A DNA stretch of 64,000 nt from Caldicellulosiruptor changbaiensis (lineage in GTDB: Bacteria > Bacillota > Thermoanaerobacteria > Caldicellulosiruptorales > Caldicellulosiruptoraceae): positions 1 to 64,000 of the forward strand of contig NZ_CP034791.1 of the NCBI RefSeq assembly GCF_003999255.1, given 5' to 3'. Made by a program: the position numbers and the translations under genes. This document shows, one piece after another, positions 62,914-64,000 of the stretch (the stretch's first letter is position 1; each line of letters starts with the position of its first letter). A model generated the notes under the pieces. That model ran no database searches and was not told the DNA's origin. It worked only from the letters and a program-made list of their open reading frames with translations.

Positions 62914-64000
62914 ATGTTTGTTGGAAGAAAGTATGAACTTGAAACATTAAATAGACTTTATAACGAAGACAAATTTCACTTTGTTGTTGTGTATGGAAGA
63001 AGACGTGTTGGAAAAACTACTCTGCTTACTAAGTTTTGTAAAAATAAGCCCTCAATATTCTTTGTTGCTGAGGAATACAATGATAAAATTAACCTTGAAT
63101 CTTTTTCAGATAAGGTACTCTCTTATTTTAACCTTAGTGGGTTGATAAGCCAATTTGAATCATGGGAGAAGGCATTCATATTTTTGGCACAGCAAGCAAA
63201 GGATAAAAGATTAGTTGTCGTAATAGATGAATTCCCCTATATAGTTAATTCAAACAAAAGCATCCCGTCACTTCTGCAAAATTTGATAGACCATCACTTA
63301 AAAAAAACCAAACTCTTTTTGATCATCTGTGGATCTTCTGTAAGTTTCATTGAAAAGGAAGTTTTAAGCTATAAAAGTCCTTTGTATGGACGAAGAACAG
63401 CTCAGCTAATAGTAGAACCATTTGATTTTTTTGAAAGTAGAGAGTTTTTTCCCAATTATAGTTTTGAAGATCAGGTCATTGCTTATGGGGTTTTGGGAGG
63501 AATTCCTCAATACTTGAGTATCTTTGACAGCACAAAAGATATATACGAAAATATCAAGACAAAGATATTGGACAAGTCATCCTACCTTTACGAAGAACCA
63601 AAACTGCTTTTAAGACAGGAAGTAAGAGAGCCTGCTTTGTATAATTCGATAATAGAAGCAATAGCAACAGGCAACAGCAAATTAAGTGAGATAGCTGCAA
63701 AAGTGGGAACTGACATTGATAAATGTGCAAAATATATTTCTGTACTCATAGATTTAAAAATTCTTGAGAAGGTAACTCCTCTAAAGTTAGAAGCAAAAAG
63801 CAGAAAAAGTATCTACAAAATCAAGGATAATTTCTTTAGATTCTGGTATCGATTTGTTTTTACCAACAAGACTTTAATTGAACAGGGATTGATTGATGAA
63901 GTTATCCAGAATAAAATCAAACCTTTCATGAATGAGTTTATTGGAGAGGTTTATGAACAGATATGTATGGATTACCTTAAGATTTTAAACAGGGAAAAAA
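62914..64000 (+). CDS. AAA ATPase with DUF234 domain, incomplete at window end
   Basis: 362 codons without a stop; the gene continues past the window. It has the same family layout as the protein at 35260: FVGRKYELETLNRLY, Walker A YGRRRVGKTTLLTKF, Walker B VVVIDEFPYIV, SPLYGRRTAQLIVEP, and a winged-helix region (GNSKLSEIAAKVGTDIDKCA). The DUF234 part is only beginning (FRFWYRFVFTNKTLIEQG). Ribosome binding site AGGTG lies within the 15-bp repeat block. Confidence 0.88.
   Translation, partial: MFVGRKYELETLNRLYNEDKFHFVVVYGRRRVGKTTLLTKFCKNKPSIFFVAEEYNDKINLESFSDKVLSYFNLSGLISQFESWEKAFIFLAQQAKDKRLVVVIDEFPYIVNSNKSIPSLLQNLIDHHLKKTKLFLIICGSSVSFIEKEVLSYKSPLYGRRTAQLIVEPFDFFESREFFPNYSFEDQVIAYGVLGGIPQYLSIFDSTKDIYENIKTKILDKSSYLYEEPKLLLRQEVREPALYNSIIEAIATGNSKLSEIAAKVGTDIDKCAKYISVLIDLKILEKVTPLKLEAKSRKSIYKIKDNFFRFWYRFVFTNKTLIEQGLIDEVIQNKIKPFMNEFIGEVYEQICMDYLKILNREK

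Overview
The window begins at the start codon of dnaA. It carries the replication-origin gene order of a Firmicute: dnaA, oriC, dnaN, recF, a remB-like gene, gyrB and gyrA. The DNA is AT-rich. Several features suggest a thermophilic, anaerobic member of the class Clostridia, most likely Caldicellulosiruptor or a close relative: the CRISPR repeat with its ATTGAAAC handle, the type III-A csm operon, the DUF234-type ATPases, the Rpn-type nuclease/transposase genes, and a SpoVS gene. The genus is inferred from overall gene character, not from a database search.

Layout. (1) 1-10720 is a conserved core: replication and topoisomerase genes, with a flavodoxin-like gene inserted between gyrB and gyrA, then two membrane-linked proteases (a rhomboid and an SDH/Clp-fold enzyme). 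(2) 10721-12095 holds a gene relic, a terminator, CRISPR array 1 and its leader. (3) 12356-31030 is mixed: LemA and TPM proteins, two overlapping WYL-like regulators, a PLD-helicase with a methyltransferase, a HelD-like ATPase, an amylase gene broken by a tnpB-only IS605-type element, a large c-di-GMP signalling protein, SpoVS, and three unrecognised genes in a row. (4) 31081-49749 is an accessory island. It holds a broken UvrD-type helicase, IS debris, a PIN toxin-antitoxin pair, an AAA/DUF234 ATPase, CRISPR arrays 2 to 5, the operon cas10-csm2-csm3-csm4-csm5-cas6, a CARF effector split from its HEPN partner, and Rpn genes at array ends. (5) 49974-64000 continues the island: an unusual two-gene module (SAM-binding protein plus DUF1848 protein), two IS110-type transposase genes with structured flanks, csx1, a solo repeat, an Rpn gene split by an IS256 element, a decayed DxTHG-type CARF/HEPN gene, a decayed array 6, and a second AAA/DUF234 ATPase that runs off the end.

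How the parts work together. The five intact arrays are read on the minus strand from conserved leaders of about 250 bp. Each leader carries a near-consensus sigma-A promoter (TTGACA, 17 bp, TATAAT) that ends only about 20 bp before the first repeat. Cas6 would cut the repeat RNA to leave the ATTGAAAC handle, and Csm1-5 would assemble on the crRNA. The HD and GGDD motifs of Cas10 predict target-activated DNase and cyclic-oligoadenylate synthesis. The CARF/HEPN proteins (44783-46173 and 56042-57460) would be the cyclic-oligoadenylate-activated RNases. No cas1, cas2 or type I effector genes are present, so adaptation functions must lie elsewhere.

The items most worth attention are the five-fold leader family with its built-in promoter, repeat variants that occur in blocks by age, the split CARF and HEPN genes, candidate bridge RNAs beside the IS110 genes, the 15-bp-period direct repeats that run into the start sites of both AAA/DUF234 ATPases, and the SAM-protein/DUF1848 pair beside the type III locus.
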